Source: an uncultured Clostridia bacterium
Lineage (GTDB): Bacteria; Bacillota; Clostridia; Oscillospirales; Ruminococcaceae
NCBI GenBank assembly: GCA_947427325.1
Contig: CANEHP010000133.1
Location: 1-6,126, forward strand
Length of the DNA: 6,126 nucleotides
Reading direction: 5' to 3'
Shown here: positions 6,043 to 6,126 of the stretch, piece by piece
How positions within the stretch are numbered: the first letter of the stretch is position 1
How the letters are laid out: each line of letters starts with the position of its first letter
Program-made: the position numbers and the translations under genes
Notes under the pieces: model-generated
The model's input: the letters and a program-made list of their open reading frames with translations, nothing else
Databases searched by the model: none
Told to the model about the DNA's origin: nothing

Positions 6043-6126
6043 TAAGAACTTGTTCTCATAGAAATTGGCACACATCTTTTCGGCAAATTTTGCCGATGAC
6101 TGCGTCAAAATTCCTTGAAATACACG
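6043..6126. repeat. Palindromic MITE-like element, left part (truncated by window end)
   Basis: This is the left arm and part of the centre of the element also seen at 1-110. Its outer terminus TAAGAACTTGTTCTCATAG (6043-6061) is the inverted partner of 92-110 with one mismatch. The arm contains smaller palindromes: AGAACTTGTTCT (6045-6056) within the terminus and CGGCAAATTTTGCCG (6081-6095) further in. The last 28 bases repeat bases 1-28 exactly and run into the central hairpin. TA stands at the outer edge of both copies, which would suit insertion at a TA dinucleotide as in the IS630/Tc1 group, but no single complete copy is present to prove a target duplication. It begins 67 bases after the gpmI stop, so its fold may end or stabilise that transcript. 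Confidence 0.75.

Noticed and set aside
6043..6126. CRISPR repeat or phage attachment site as an explanation for the 28-base repeat at both ends
   Set aside because: There is no spaced array, integrase or phage gene. The 28 bases are an internal part of a larger palindromic element, and the shared length is set by where the window stops.

Overview
The window looks like a piece of chromosome from a low-to-moderate-GC Gram-positive anaerobe, most likely Clostridia and perhaps Oscillospiraceae/Ruminococcaceae-like. The grounds are strong AAAGGA-type ribosome binding sites, a sigma-A promoter of TTGAAA/TAAAAT type, a DegV-family protein, a cofactor-independent phosphoglycerate mutase, and the residue style of the proteins. 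The placement is inference and is not firm below class level.

All five genes read on the + strand. From left to right: the right part of a palindromic repeat element (1-110); a DegV/FakB-like fatty-acid-binding protein gene (160-1029); a 151-base gap with a very good sigma-A promoter, a dyad at the predicted transcript start and short repeated motifs; pgk (1181-2401); an intrinsic terminator (2411-2453); a polytopic membrane acyltransferase-3 gene whose conserved N-terminus begins upstream of any normal start codon (conserved from 2471, stop at 3562); tpiA (3595-4365); gpmI (4395-5975); and the left part of the same repeat element (6043-6126). No stretch over 300 bases lacks a gene.

Pgk, TpiA and GpmI are three enzymes of lower glycolysis. 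TpiA interconverts the triose phosphates, Pgk makes ATP and 3-phosphoglycerate, and GpmI converts that to 2-phosphoglycerate. The partners often found in such clusters, gap and eno, are absent here. pgk has its own promoter and terminator. The acyltransferase, tpiA and gpmI are closely spaced (gaps of 32 and 29 bases) and look like a second transcription unit whose promoter is unclear.

The most notable points are: (1) both window ends lie inside copies of one approximately 166-bp palindromic, MITE-like element, sharing an identical 28-base stretch at the two termini; (2) the acyltransferase appears to start at ATA where a homologue would be expected to have ATG; (3) an acyltransferase sits between pgk and tpiA behind a terminator; (4) the DegV protein lacks the usual C-terminal His-x-Gly-Pro-Gly motif. 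I see no sign of a new defence or mobile system beyond the repeat element; the rest is mainly core metabolism.
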